8,639 nt of DNA from Methanobacteriota archaeon (GTDB lineage: Archaea; Halobacteriota; Syntropharchaeia; DAOWMC01). A program made the translations under genes and the position numbers. Below are positions 1-6,607 of the stretch, piece by piece (position 1 is the stretch's first letter; every line of letters begins with the position of its first letter). The stretch is taken from assembly GCA_030643285.1 (NCBI GenBank), contig DAOWMC010000029.1, positions 1 through 8,639 of the forward strand. Reading direction: 5' to 3'. The notes under the pieces are model-generated. The model saw only the letters and a program-made list of their open reading frames with translations, searched no databases and had not been told where the DNA came from.

Positions 1-151
1 CGATAAAGAATATTCAGGCACAGGAATAGGCCTTGCTGTTTGTAAAAGGATTGTGGAACGCCACGGTGGCAGGATAGGGGTGGACTCGGAGCCTGAAAAG
101 GGTTCTACCTTTTACTTTACAATTCCTGTGAGGGGGATAAAAAATGAGTGA
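1..151 (+). CDS. Sensor histidine kinase, C-terminal fragment (5' end outside window)
   Basis: Only the last 49 codons are present, read from base 2 to the TGA at 149-151. The fragment covers the end of a HATPase_c domain. The G2 ATP-binding box ([18 protein letters not shown]) is intact, followed by the usual closing strand GSTFYFTIP. The tail is closer to PAS-containing, phytochrome-like kinases than to the two kinases downstream, whose G2 box reads SSGLGL or a damaged version of it. The stop overlaps the next gene's ATG by 8 bp, which indicates translational coupling in one operon. An Rcp1-type regulator directly after such a kinase is a common cognate pair, so this kinase probably phosphorylates the 144-590 product. 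Its sensor domains and promoter lie to the left of the window. Confidence 0.9.
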   Translation, partial: DKEYSGTGIGLAVCKRIVERHGGRIGVDSEPEKGSTFYFTIPVRGIKNE

Positions 152-590
152 AGGGGAAAATGGTAGTCCAATTGACATCTTGCTTGTGGAGGACAATCCC
201 GGTGATGTGCGTTTGACAAAAGAGGCATTCAAAGAGGGTAAGTTGAAAAACAACCTGCATGTGGTAAAAGACGGTGTTGAGGCTATGGCATTTCTTCAAA
301 AGGAGGGTAAATACGCCAGCGCGTCTTGCCCCGACCTCATTCTACTTGACCTGAATCTTCCAAAAAAGGACGGTCGTGAGGTTCTTAAGGAGATCAAGGC
401 CGATGAAAATCTCAGACGTATTCCTGTTGTAATCCTTACCACCTCAAAGGCGGAAGAAGATATACTTAAAACATACGACCTTCACGCAAACTGCTACATT
501 ACAAAACCTGTTGACATGGAACAGTTCATCAAAATTGTGAAATATATAGAAGAGTTCTGGTTCACAATAGTTAAACTTCCGGGGCGATGA
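144..590 (+). CDS. Rcp1-like single-domain response regulator
   Basis: A 148-residue protein consisting of one receiver domain. The acidic pair is E16/D17, the phospho-acceptor D69 lies in [13 protein letters not shown], the switch Thr is T100 and the conserved Lys is K121 in the KP motif. The opening [15 protein letters not shown] and the [12 protein letters not shown] stretch are typical of the Rcp1 family, small CheY-like regulators paired with phytochrome-type or PAS kinases. There is no output domain, so it probably acts by protein contact or as a phosphotransfer intermediate. The ATG at 144 is preceded by a strong GAGGGGGAT ribosome site at about 129-137. It overlaps the kinase upstream by 8 bp and the REC-kinase downstream by 4 bp (ATGA). 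The last eight or so residues run beyond the REC fold and have no recognised motif. Confidence 0.93.
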   Translation: MSEGENGSPIDILLVEDNPGDVRLTKEAFKEGKLKNNLHVVKDGVEAMAFLQKEGKYASASCPDLILLDLNLPKKDGREVLKEIKADENLRRIPVVILTTSKAEEDILKTYDLHANCYITKPVDMEQFIKIVKYIEEFWFTIVKLPGR

Positions 591-1780
591 ATAAAATGAG
601 GAATAAAGAAGAAAACACGATCAAAGTCCTTTTTGTGGAGGACAACCCGGGCGATACCAGACTTATATCAGAGATGCTTAAGGAAGTTAACGCAAGCCTG
701 TTCTGGCTGATGCACGCAAAAAGCCTGAAAGAGGCATTTAACCAGCTCGAGGCAGAACATTTTGATATAATCCTGTCAGATCTTGGACTTTCGGATAGCT
801 GTGGGCTTGATACGTTCGTCAGGTTACATGACCGGGTGCCAAAACTACCGATTATTGTAATGACGGGTCTTGATGATGAGGTCACAGGTATCAAAGCGGT
901 AAGAGAAGGTGCGCAGGACTACCTTGTCAAAGGGCAGGTGGATGGCAACCTGTTGATGCGTTCACTCAGATATGCAATCGAGCGTAAGCGGACGGAAGAA
1001 GAAATCAAACAACTGAATGAGTGTCTTGAAAAAAAGGTAAAGAAAAGAACAGCCGAGATTGAAAAACTGTTAAAGAATAAAGATGAATTTATAAGCCAGC
1101 TTGGCCATGACATAAAGACGCCTCTGACACCACTCCTGTCACTTTTACCGATTATAGAAAAAAAGGAAACAGATCCTGAATTAAAAGAATTACTAAACGT
1201 GTGTATCCGAAATTCGGGCTACATTAAACATCTGGTTGTTAGTACACTTAAACTTGCAAGGCTTAACTCAAATGATGCTGTTTTTGACATAAAAGAAATA
1301 AGCCTTTTGGATATAGTCGATTCGATTTTCAGTGAGTATCGGGCTGTATTTGATAAAAGAGATATTGCAATTGAAAACGGGATTAATGAGAAAACGATTG
1401 TTTTAGCAGATTATATGCGGCTTAAAGAGGTGATTGACCATCTTATAACAAATGCTATCAAGTTTATGGAAGATGGAGGAAGACTTACGATTTTTGCAGA
1501 AGAAAACGATTGTAGGTTTACCACCATTTCAGTTAGGGATACTGGCATAGGTCTGGATGAAAAAGCAAAATCTCATCTTTTTGAGGAGCTTTATAAAGCG
1601 GATCAGTCAAGGCATGAACTTGATTCATCGGGCCTTGGACTTGTCATATGTAAGCGGATTATTGAAAAACATGGTGGAAAAATATGGGTCAAAAGCCCAG
1701 GGGAGCGTAAAGGTACCACGTTTTATTTTACAATCCCAAAAAAAAGTGAAGTTGAACATTTGGCCGCTTTGGCTGGGTGA
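587..1780 (+). CDS. Hybrid REC-histidine kinase
   Basis: A soluble 397-residue protein with no membrane segments. Residues 12-128 are a receiver with acidic residues E18/D19, phospho-acceptor D65 in SDLGLSD, T93 and K115. Residues 131-168 form a charged coiled-coil linker ([17 protein letters not shown]). The HisKA-type dimerisation helix carries phospho-His H174 in [11 protein letters not shown]. HATPase_c occupies about 275-385, with the N box at N289 (LITNAIKF), the G1 box at 318-322 (DTGIG) and the G2 box [12 protein letters not shown] at 347-358. All catalytic motifs look intact. The N-terminal REC arrangement suggests that phosphorylation by an upstream kinase gates this kinase's activity. 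The start at 587 overlaps the preceding stop (ATGA); ATG 596 is an in-frame alternative. It is paralogous to the 1810-2952 product throughout the kinase half. Confidence 0.93.
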   Translation: MNKMRNKEENTIKVLFVEDNPGDTRLISEMLKEVNASLFWLMHAKSLKEAFNQLEAEHFDIILSDLGLSDSCGLDTFVRLHDRVPKLPIIVMTGLDDEVTGIKAVREGAQDYLVKGQVDGNLLMRSLRYAIERKRTEEEIKQLNECLEKKVKKRTAEIEKLLKNKDEFISQLGHDIKTPLTPLLSLLPIIEKKETDPELKELLNVCIRNSGYIKHLVVSTLKLARLNSNDAVFDIKEISLLDIVDSIFSEYRAVFDKRDIAIENGINEKTIVLADYMRLKEVIDHLITNAIKFMEDGGRLTIFAEENDCRFTTISVRDTGIGLDEKAKSHLFEELYKADQSRHELDSSGLGLVICKRIIEKHGGKIWVKSPGERKGTTFYFTIPKKSEVEHLAALAG

Positions 1781-1809
1781 ATTTAAAGTAAAATAGAGGG
1801 AGATTAAAA

Positions 1810-2952
1810 ATGAAGCAAAATGAGATATTGAAAAAGAAAGAAGAAGTCATTTTAGTGGTGGATGATTATCCATACAATCTGACAGCAGTTGATGCCATAC
1901 TTTCCGAAGAAGGGTACAAAAACATACTGATGGCATCCTCGGGGAGAGAAGCCTTATCTGTAATCAATGAAAAGGCGGCGGTCGATCTGGTTCTTTTAGA
2001 TATAATGATGCCAGATATGGATGGTTTTGAGGTTTGCAATACGTTGCAGCAAACCAAAGAAACTTCGGGCATCCCGGTGATAATGATTACAGCCAAAATT
2101 TCGGCAAAGGATCTTAAAAAGGGATTTGAAGTTGGGGCAATTGATTACATAGGAAAACCCTTTGATAGGCTTGAATTAATAGCCCGTGTACAGTCTGCAC
2201 TAAAACTAAAAAAATCAATAGATGATCTTAAAACTAAAAATATCGAGCTTTCATCGTTAGTACAGCAAAATGGCCATGACATAAAGACATCCATAACACA
2301 ACTTACATCGCTTTTACCTATTATCGAGGATAAGGAATCTGACCCAAAATCAAAAGAGCTACTCAACGTATGTATCCAAAATGCAAGCCACATTAAAAAT
2401 CAGGTTTTAAGCACACGCTGGCTTTGCCTCAATTCGGATGAAACGGTGTTTGATATAAAAGAAACAAACCTTTACGATGTAATTGCCTCTGCCCTCAATG
2501 ACTACCAAACTGTTTTCGGGGATAATTTTATTAGGGTTGAAAACAAGACTAATAAGGAAATCATCGTTTTGGCAGATGGATTGCAGCTTAAAGAAGTGTT
2601 TGCCAATCTTATCACAAATGCCATTAATTTTATGAAAGGTGGTGGTGAATTGACACTCGATGCGAGGGAAAATGAGGATGGGGTTGCCACCATATCCGTT
2701 AAAGATACGGGCATTGGCCCCGATGAAAAGCAGAAAATCCATCTTTACGATGAATTTTATAAGGCGGATCAATCAGGGCATGAACCTGGTTCTTCGGACC
2801 TTGACCTTGGCCTTGCCATTTGTAAACGAATTGTCGAAAAGCACGGTGGAACTATATGGGCCAAAAGCTCAGGGACGGGTAATGGCACAACGTTTTGTTT
2901 TACGATTTTAACTAAAAGTAAAATTGATCATTTAGCCGTTAAAGCGGCATAA
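1810..2952 (+). CDS. Hybrid REC-histidine kinase with degenerate kinase motifs
   Basis: A 380-residue paralogue of the preceding REC-kinase. The REC domain (about 12-130) is intact: D18/D19, phospho-acceptor D64 in LLDIMMPDMDG, T94 and K116. The kinase half retains phospho-His H156, N-box N270 and the G1 box at 299-303 (DTGIG). Three differences from the neighbour stand out. The H box reads HDIKTSITQL, losing the conserved Pro. One residue is missing near 202-206, where [10 protein letters not shown] becomes STRWLCLNS. The G2 box reads SSDLDLGLAICKRI, with a tandem GACCTT duplication at 2797-2808 and Asp where the first loop Gly should be. Kinase activity may be weak or lost, leaving a REC-regulated dimerising scaffold. 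The ATG follows a GAGGGAG site at 1796-1802, 29 bp after the previous stop. Its REC domain is a close relative of the 2986 gene's REC. Confidence 0.9.
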   Translation: MKQNEILKKKEEVILVVDDYPYNLTAVDAILSEEGYKNILMASSGREALSVINEKAAVDLVLLDIMMPDMDGFEVCNTLQQTKETSGIPVIMITAKISAKDLKKGFEVGAIDYIGKPFDRLELIARVQSALKLKKSIDDLKTKNIELSSLVQQNGHDIKTSITQLTSLLPIIEDKESDPKSKELLNVCIQNASHIKNQVLSTRWLCLNSDETVFDIKETNLYDVIASALNDYQTVFGDNFIRVENKTNKEIIVLADGLQLKEVFANLITNAINFMKGGGELTLDARENEDGVATISVKDTGIGPDEKQKIHLYDEFYKADQSGHEPGSSDLDLGLAICKRIVEKHGGTIWAKSSGTGNGTTFCFTILTKSKIDHLAVKAA

Positions 2953-2985
2953 CAAGGTTAAAATAAAAAAGGGGGAAGGGAGGAA

Positions 2986-3663
2986 GTGATTCAAAAAGAA
3001 ATATTAAGAGAAGAGGGTAAGGCAATATTAGTTGTGGATGATAACCGGGATAATATAAACCTTATAGAAGAGATACTTTCCGAAGAGGGTTACGAAAATA
3101 TACTTGTGGCATCTTCGGGTGGTGAAGCCCTTTCCATAATTAATGAAAAGAATATTGATATTGTGCTTTTAGATATAATGATGCCGGATATGGATGGCTA
3201 TGAGGTTTGCAGTGCATTACAACATGCCGAAGAAACTTCAGATATTCCCGTAATCATGGTTACGGCCAAGACCACATCAGAAGATTTGAAGCAGGGTTTT
3301 AAAGTTGGAGCGTTTGATTACATAAAAAAACCTTTTAACGAGGTTGAACTGATAGCCCGTGTACAGTCTGCCCTGAAACTAAAGAAATCAAAGGATGAGC
3401 TTAAAAAGAAAAATGTGGGGCTTTCATACCTGACACAACAATACAGGGCAGCTATTGATGCATTGAAACAGGAGATAAGCGACCACAAGAAAGCAGAGGA
3501 AGAATTACAGGAAGAGATCGATGAGCTTGAACGATACAAGAAAATTACTGCTGACCAGAGGGCTAAGATTGTGGAGTTAAAACAAGAGCTTAAAATAATT
3601 ACGCTGGAAAATGAGAAGGAATCATTGGAAAGTGAAATTAAAAAACTTAGAAGGGGGGATTAG
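2986..3663 (+). CDS. REC domain fused to a long coiled coil
   Basis: A 225-residue protein. Residues 12-130 are a receiver with D18/D19, phospho-acceptor D63 (LLDIMMPDMDG), T93 and K115. Residues 133-222 are a highly charged predicted coiled coil with no kinase or DNA-binding motif. The segment around 166-202 (HKKAEEELQEEIDELERY) resembles the helical linkers that join PAS domains to kinases in methanogen sensor proteins, so the protein may be a truncated or rebuilt sensor-kinase part. The REC and first linker helix match the 1810 gene closely, including a 20-bp exact DNA match, and diverge just where that gene's H box begins. It starts at GTG (2986) with GGAGG at 2979-2983 and GGGGG further upstream; no in-frame ATG fits better. 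It probably acts as a phosphorylation-controlled adaptor. Confidence 0.88.
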   Translation: MIQKEILREEGKAILVVDDNRDNINLIEEILSEEGYENILVASSGGEALSIINEKNIDIVLLDIMMPDMDGYEVCSALQHAEETSDIPVIMVTAKTTSEDLKQGFKVGAFDYIKKPFNEVELIARVQSALKLKKSKDELKKKNVGLSYLTQQYRAAIDALKQEISDHKKAEEELQEEIDELERYKKITADQRAKIVELKQELKIITLENEKESLESEIKKLRRGD

Positions 3664-4038
3664 ATGAAAGGAAAAGTAATGATGGTAGACGACGACCCGG
3701 ATATACTGACCACGGTAAGAACCATTTTTGAATCAGAAGGATTGGATATCCTTACAGTAGGTAGTGGAAAAGAGTGTGTCAATGAGTTAAAAAGAGGCTT
3801 TAAGGGTGTGATACTCATGGATATAATGATGCCACGCATGGATGGATGGGATACCATTCAGGCAATCGTTGACGAAGGGTTGATAGAAGGAAATATAATA
3901 TCCATGCTGACCGCAAAGGATACTCCTGACCCGATAATGGAAGAGCTTGCAGAGAATGTCGTTGACTATATAACAAAACCGTTTGATACAGATGAGCTGA
4001 TTTCGACAGTTAAAGAGTATCTGTCATATTTAGACTGA
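3664..4038 (+). CDS. Single-domain response regulator (CheY-like)
   Basis: A 124-residue stand-alone receiver. The acidic cluster is D9-D11, the phospho-acceptor D53 lies in LMDIMMPRMDGWD, the switch Thr is T83 and the Lys is K105 (TKPFD). It ends right after the last helix, so there is no output domain. The ATG directly follows the previous stop codon, and its ribosome site (AGGGGGGAT) lies inside the upstream gene, indicating coupled translation. The CheB esterase gene begins 17 bp downstream. A stand-alone REC followed by a stand-alone esterase mirrors the order of domains in ordinary REC-CheB, so this protein may be the regulatory partner of that esterase. That partnership is inference; it could equally be a general phosphate carrier within the cluster. 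Confidence 0.93.
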   Translation: MKGKVMMVDDDPDILTTVRTIFESEGLDILTVGSGKECVNELKRGFKGVILMDIMMPRMDGWDTIQAIVDEGLIEGNIISMLTAKDTPDPIMEELAENVVDYITKPFDTDELISTVKEYLSYLD

Positions 4039-4055
4039 AGAAAGGGGGTATTACA

Positions 4056-4622
4056 TTGCCAAAAAATATTGTAATAATAGGTTCTTCAACAGGGGGGCCA
4101 AAGATGTTACCAAGGTTATGCTCGAGGCTGCCAAAAATAAAAGCGTGTATTATTATCGTTCAGCACATGCCAAGGTTCATAAACGATTCGCTTCGAAATT
4201 CACTTGATGTGGTAACGGATATGGATGTGAGATTAGCAGAAGATGGAGTTTTTTTAGAGGAAAAAATTATATTTCTTGCCCCAAGTGAGACACATATAAA
4301 ATTATCAGGTAACAGGAGAATAAAATTAACGAATGGGGGTAAAGTTAATTTCGTCTGCCCCTCTGTCGATGTTATGATGAATTCGGTCAAAAGAACACCA
4401 AGTACAAGGGTCATAGGGGTTATTCTCACGGGAATAGGAAAGGATGGTTCGGAAGGGGTAGCTCATCTTAAAGAGATAGGGGGGACAATTATAGCCCAGA
4501 CCAGGTCAACATGTGTTGTTGATAGTATGCCAAAATCCGCAATTGAAACCGGAAATGTTGATTTTATTTTACCTCCCGAAGAGATTGGAGATAAAATCAC
4601 CGAAATGGTGGGGGCTGTCTAA
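4056..4622 (+). CDS. cheB: CheB-type protein-glutamate methylesterase domain, no receiver
   Basis: A 188-residue protein covering only the catalytic domain of CheB, which hydrolyses methyl-glutamyl esters on chemoreceptors and can deamidate glutamine in them. The catalytic triad is visible: S11 in GSSTGGP, H37 in VQHMP, and D130 in the GIGKDG motif. The length fits the catalytic domain alone; the N-terminal REC domain and linker of canonical CheB are absent. The TTG start at 4056 is supported by an AAAGGGGGTA site at 4041-4050. No receptor, CheR or CheA is encoded in the window, so the substrate may be a receptor encoded elsewhere or a different methylated protein. It is the last gene of the plus-strand cluster and stops 4 bp before the stop of the convergent gene. 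Confidence 0.9.
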   Translation: MPKNIVIIGSSTGGPKMLPRLCSRLPKIKACIIIVQHMPRFINDSLRNSLDVVTDMDVRLAEDGVFLEEKIIFLAPSETHIKLSGNRRIKLTNGGKVNFVCPSVDVMMNSVKRTPSTRVIGVILTGIGKDGSEGVAHLKEIGGTIIAQTRSTCVVDSMPKSAIETGNVDFILPPEEIGDKITEMVGAV

Positions 4623-4626
4623 GGCC

Positions 4627-5595
4627 TTAAACCTGGGCTTCCAAAAAGAACTTCTCCCCTACCATATATCTGATATACTCTTCCTTTTTACCTTTTTTTA
4701 CTTTTATTTTATCGGAGGTCAGTTCGGCATGGGTCACAAATAGCCCCTTAAACTGGCTTACCACCTTTTCATCATGGGCATCCCTGTTTATCATTGCAAC
4801 AATATCCAAATTTTTATGTGAAAACTTTTCTGCCATCGATGAAACAAGTTTATATGTTTCCTCTGGGCCCTGGCGTAAGATCAGATGACTCAATGGCTCA
4901 AATATTACCCTGACACCGGGTGGAAGTTGATCAAACAGATCTAAAAATTGATTAAGTTCCGTTATTGGCACCCTTATAACTTCATCTTCGGTTGTAATCT
5001 CTGTGACACCTGTAGAGATCTCTATAAACTTCATCGCACCTACATCAACAAGATCTTCCAGTTTCTCGCGGTATATGGATGTTCTTGGCTCAGTTGAAAC
5101 CAGTATCACATTCCGTAATTCCCCATACATCCGAAGCACAAGTTCAATCACACCATCCTCATATCTACTCTGTGTTGTGTATTCTAAAAGTGTGGAATTT
5201 CCCAAAAGACCCGATACCTCATCTGATTCAGGAACCTTGAAAACCATTCCCTCCATAAGATATTCCCCGATATCTTCTTTTGGAATCGTCTTGAAGGCCC
5301 TGAATACCAAAAAACCCGCTGCTGCAAAAGTACCTGTATATACACAACTAAAAAATGATAGCAGTACAAGTATAACGCCATTCAAATCCGCTCCACTATC
5401 TGCATGTGCTATCGCGATTGCCGGAAGAATCGAACTTGCAATTAAAAAGACCGATGTTAATGCAAGTAATAACCATGCAATAGAACCTTTCTGTACATCA
5501 TTGTAAATCTTAACCCAAAAATACATCGCATATAGCCCAAAAAAAAGTGACAAAACAACATACAATATAAACTGTATTAACGGTAGGAAATCCAT
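4627..5595 (-). CDS. Three-TM membrane protein with P-loop-less KaiC/RecA-like domain (DUF835/DUF7504-like)
   Basis: A 322-residue protein. Three hydrophobic segments lie at about 6-29, 38-63 and 72-98, followed by a soluble domain from about 105 to 315 that is probably cytoplasmic. The soluble part follows the layout of KaiC/RecA-like ATPases: a helix leading to strand RNVILVSTEP (161-170), and a Walker-B-like strand GVRVIFEPLSHLIL (227-240) followed by a helix and VAMINRDAHDE. No Walker A motif exists where one would be expected (about 131-150), so ATP hydrolysis is unlikely. Archaeal families such as DUF835 and DUF7504 show similar decay and tend to occur with signalling genes. This assignment rests on pattern recognition only. 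The ATG is preceded by AGAGGGGAG at 5600-5608. It is convergent with cheB and divergent from the 5700 gene. Confidence 0.8.
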   Translation of the reverse strand: MDFLPLIQFILYVVLSLFFGLYAMYFWVKIYNDVQKGSIAWLLLALTSVFLIASSILPAIAIAHADSGADLNGVILVLLSFFSCVYTGTFAAAGFLVFRAFKTIPKEDIGEYLMEGMVFKVPESDEVSGLLGNSTLLEYTTQSRYEDGVIELVLRMYGELRNVILVSTEPRTSIYREKLEDLVDVGAMKFIEISTGVTEITTEDEVIRVPITELNQFLDLFDQLPPGVRVIFEPLSHLILRQGPEETYKLVSSMAEKFSHKNLDIVAMINRDAHDEKVVSQFKGLFVTHAELTSDKIKVKKGKKEEYIRYMVGEKFFLEAQV

Positions 5596-5599
5596 CTCT

Positions 5600-5608
5600 C
5601 TCCCCTCT
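5600..5608 (-). promoter_or_regulatory. Ribosome binding site of the 4627-5595 gene
   Basis: Read on the minus strand this is AGAGGGGAG, ending 4 nt before the ATG at 5595. It supports that ATG as the start of the membrane protein gene and contrasts with the absence of such a site before the divergent gene at 5700. Confidence 0.6.
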
Positions 5609-5643
5609 TAACTAATAAACCATCCTAATATAAGTAATTATAC

Positions 5644-5651
5644 TATATAAA
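5644..5651 (-). promoter_or_regulatory. Putative TATA box for the minus-strand membrane protein gene
   Basis: The minus strand reads TTTATATA here. With the usual archaeal spacing of about 26 bp from box centre to start site, transcription would begin near 5621. That leaves a leader of about 26 nt containing the ribosome site at 5600-5608. The position is inferred from spacing and AT content alone. Confidence 0.45.
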
Positions 5652-5663
5652 TTTAAGCTTAAA
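5652..5663. promoter_or_regulatory. 12-bp perfect palindrome between divergent promoters (possible operator)
   Basis: TTTAAGCTTAAA is self-complementary and lies between the two putative TATA boxes, touching the upstream edge of the minus-strand one. A protein bound here could affect both divergent genes. AT-rich palindromes of this length also occur by chance, so the call is tentative. Confidence 0.3.
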
Positions 5664-5672
5664 AAGTTAAAA

Positions 5673-5680
5673 TTTATAAA
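5673..5680 (+). promoter_or_regulatory. Putative TATA box for the 5700 gene, implying a near-leaderless transcript
   Basis: TTTATAAA is centred about 26 bp before position 5702, so the expected start site falls on or next to the ATG at 5700. The bases just before the ATG (gagtgttttgaa) show no ribosome binding site, consistent with leaderless translation, which is common in archaea. Confidence 0.5.
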
Positions 5681-5699
5681 AGTTTAAGAGTGTTTTGAA

Positions 5700-6236
5700 A
5701 TGGCAAAAAAGTATGATATACCATCTATCAAAAGAGAGATCGAATCAAAATCGGATACTGAAAAAATAGTTCATTTAACCAGTATTGTTAAAGAATTAAA
5801 CAAAGAATCAGATGAAATAATAAAAAAATCGGTTTATGAGATTTTGGATGGACTCACCCAATCAAAGTATGAAAGGTTAATTAGGCGCAATCTGACCTTT
5901 GGAATTGAACGCCTCCATAAAATCACTGATATAGTCCCGGACTTAAGCGATGAGACGGTTCAGTCTGCATATATGCGATTAATAAAAAATCCCACATCAC
6001 GCTTTGCACAAAAAATAAAGATTATCCACAACGTTACTAAAATAAAACCAATATTAGACGATGGGATAGTCCAGCAGCTCTATGAAGGGGCAATAAAAAA
6101 AGAAAATATATCTGATTTTGAAATCCTAAAAACAGTTTTTGGGATAAAACCAAGGGACGATCTGGCTTTGGCGTTGGATGAACTCTATAAATCAAGGGAG
6201 GATAAATTGAGGGAGATAAAGAGTTTAAAGGATTAA
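5700..6236 (+). CDS. Hypothetical helical-repeat (alpha-solenoid-like) protein
   Basis: A 178-residue soluble, charged protein of no family I recognise. It has no signal peptide, membrane segment or metal-binding cluster. It contains what look like repeated helical units of about 34-37 residues: one around 71-106 (LHKITDIVPDLSDETVQ), one around 108-142 (IHNVTKIKPILDDGIVQQLY) and one from about 143 (LKTVFGIKPRDDLALALDELY). A weaker copy may cover 22-60 (IVHLTSIVKELNKES). Such repeats suggest a HEAT- or TPR-like scaffold that binds other proteins; that is inference. It is transcribed divergently from the KaiC-like membrane protein, possibly as a leaderless mRNA. ATG 5700 is the only sensible start, because no ribosome site supports a later one. 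Confidence 0.8.
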   Translation: MAKKYDIPSIKREIESKSDTEKIVHLTSIVKELNKESDEIIKKSVYEILDGLTQSKYERLIRRNLTFGIERLHKITDIVPDLSDETVQSAYMRLIKNPTSRFAQKIKIIHNVTKIKPILDDGIVQQLYEGAIKKENISDFEILKTVFGIKPRDDLALALDELYKSREDKLREIKSLKD

Positions 6237-6243
6237 AAAACAT

Positions 6244-6378
6244 CGTATTTGAAGTACCTCCATGTTCATGAATCTCAAAACAGATAATTGGCCAATTAGT
6301 ATCTGATTTATTGACAATCTTTATCGTATGGGTCCATGATGTTTTAATATAATATTGACCGTATTTGGTTATATTGGT
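6244..6378 (-). pseudogene. Remnant of a coding sequence, possibly a surface-protein beta domain
   Basis: Read on the minus strand from 6378 to 6244, the 45 codons contain no stop and translate to protein-like sequence including WTHTIKIVNKSDTNW followed by a CFEIHEHGG stretch. The pattern of a strand ending in N-K-S-D-T-x-W and then F-x-I resembles the beta-sandwich repeats of PEP-CTERM-type exported proteins. Codon choice is like that of the real genes around it. There is no start codon upstream in frame, and the open frame continues into the antisense of the 5700 gene, where the sequence is no longer protein-like. I read it as a decayed fragment, not an active gene. Confidence 0.35.
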
Positions 6379-6469
6379 TGTATATATAAATATTGCTTTA
6401 TATTCAAAACAAAAACATAAAATATAACGTTCACAAAAAAGGGTTAAATGGGTGAAGATAGGGGTGAAA

Positions 6470-6607
6470 ATGAAAATGTTTGAATTAATCTCAATCGTTC
6501 TCTGCCGTTTGGCCCTCTTGACCCCCTATTCTTCAAAGCACTCGCTCAACCCAATCGTTTGCGGTTGTGTGGAGTGTCGTGACGGATGGGTTTCACACCG
6601 ATATTAG
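6470..6607 (+). CDS. Doubtful small ORF (45 codons)
   Basis: The ORF begins MKMFELISIVLCRLALLT and ends with a short CGCVEC cluster before HRY. It has a GGGGTGA ribosome-site-like sequence at 6461-6467 and a TATA-like box about 80-90 bp upstream. In-frame GTG codons at 6452 and 6464 could extend it. Against it, the ORF is short, resembles nothing I know, and spans the left arm of the inverted repeat. Its hydrophobic start could be chance. It is listed so that it is not lost; I consider it more likely spurious than real. Confidence 0.2.
   Translation: MKMFELISIVLCRLALLTPYSSKHSLNPIVCGCVECRDGWVSHRY

Noticed and set aside
571..894. Minus-strand open frame opposite the Rcp1-like regulator and REC-kinase boundary
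   Set aside because: It is antisense to two well-supported REC domains and has no recognisable domain or ribosome site.
1557..1796. Plus-strand open frame overlapping the end of the 587-1780 kinase
   Set aside because: It is an out-of-frame reading of the conserved G2-box region; the same shadow appears in the paralogue at 2660-2911, as expected from shared DNA.
2407..2772. 121-codon minus-strand open frame opposite the degenerate kinase
   Set aside because: It is antisense to conserved N-box and G1-box sequence and the translation looks random.
4621..4628. AAGGCCTT palindrome between the convergent stops as a terminator
   Set aside because: It is too short to form a stable hairpin and no T tract follows on either strand.
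5003..5506. 167-codon plus-strand open frame opposite the membrane protein gene
   Set aside because: It is Ser/Thr/Pro-rich low-quality sequence on the antisense of a gene with clear domains, a ribosome site and a promoter.
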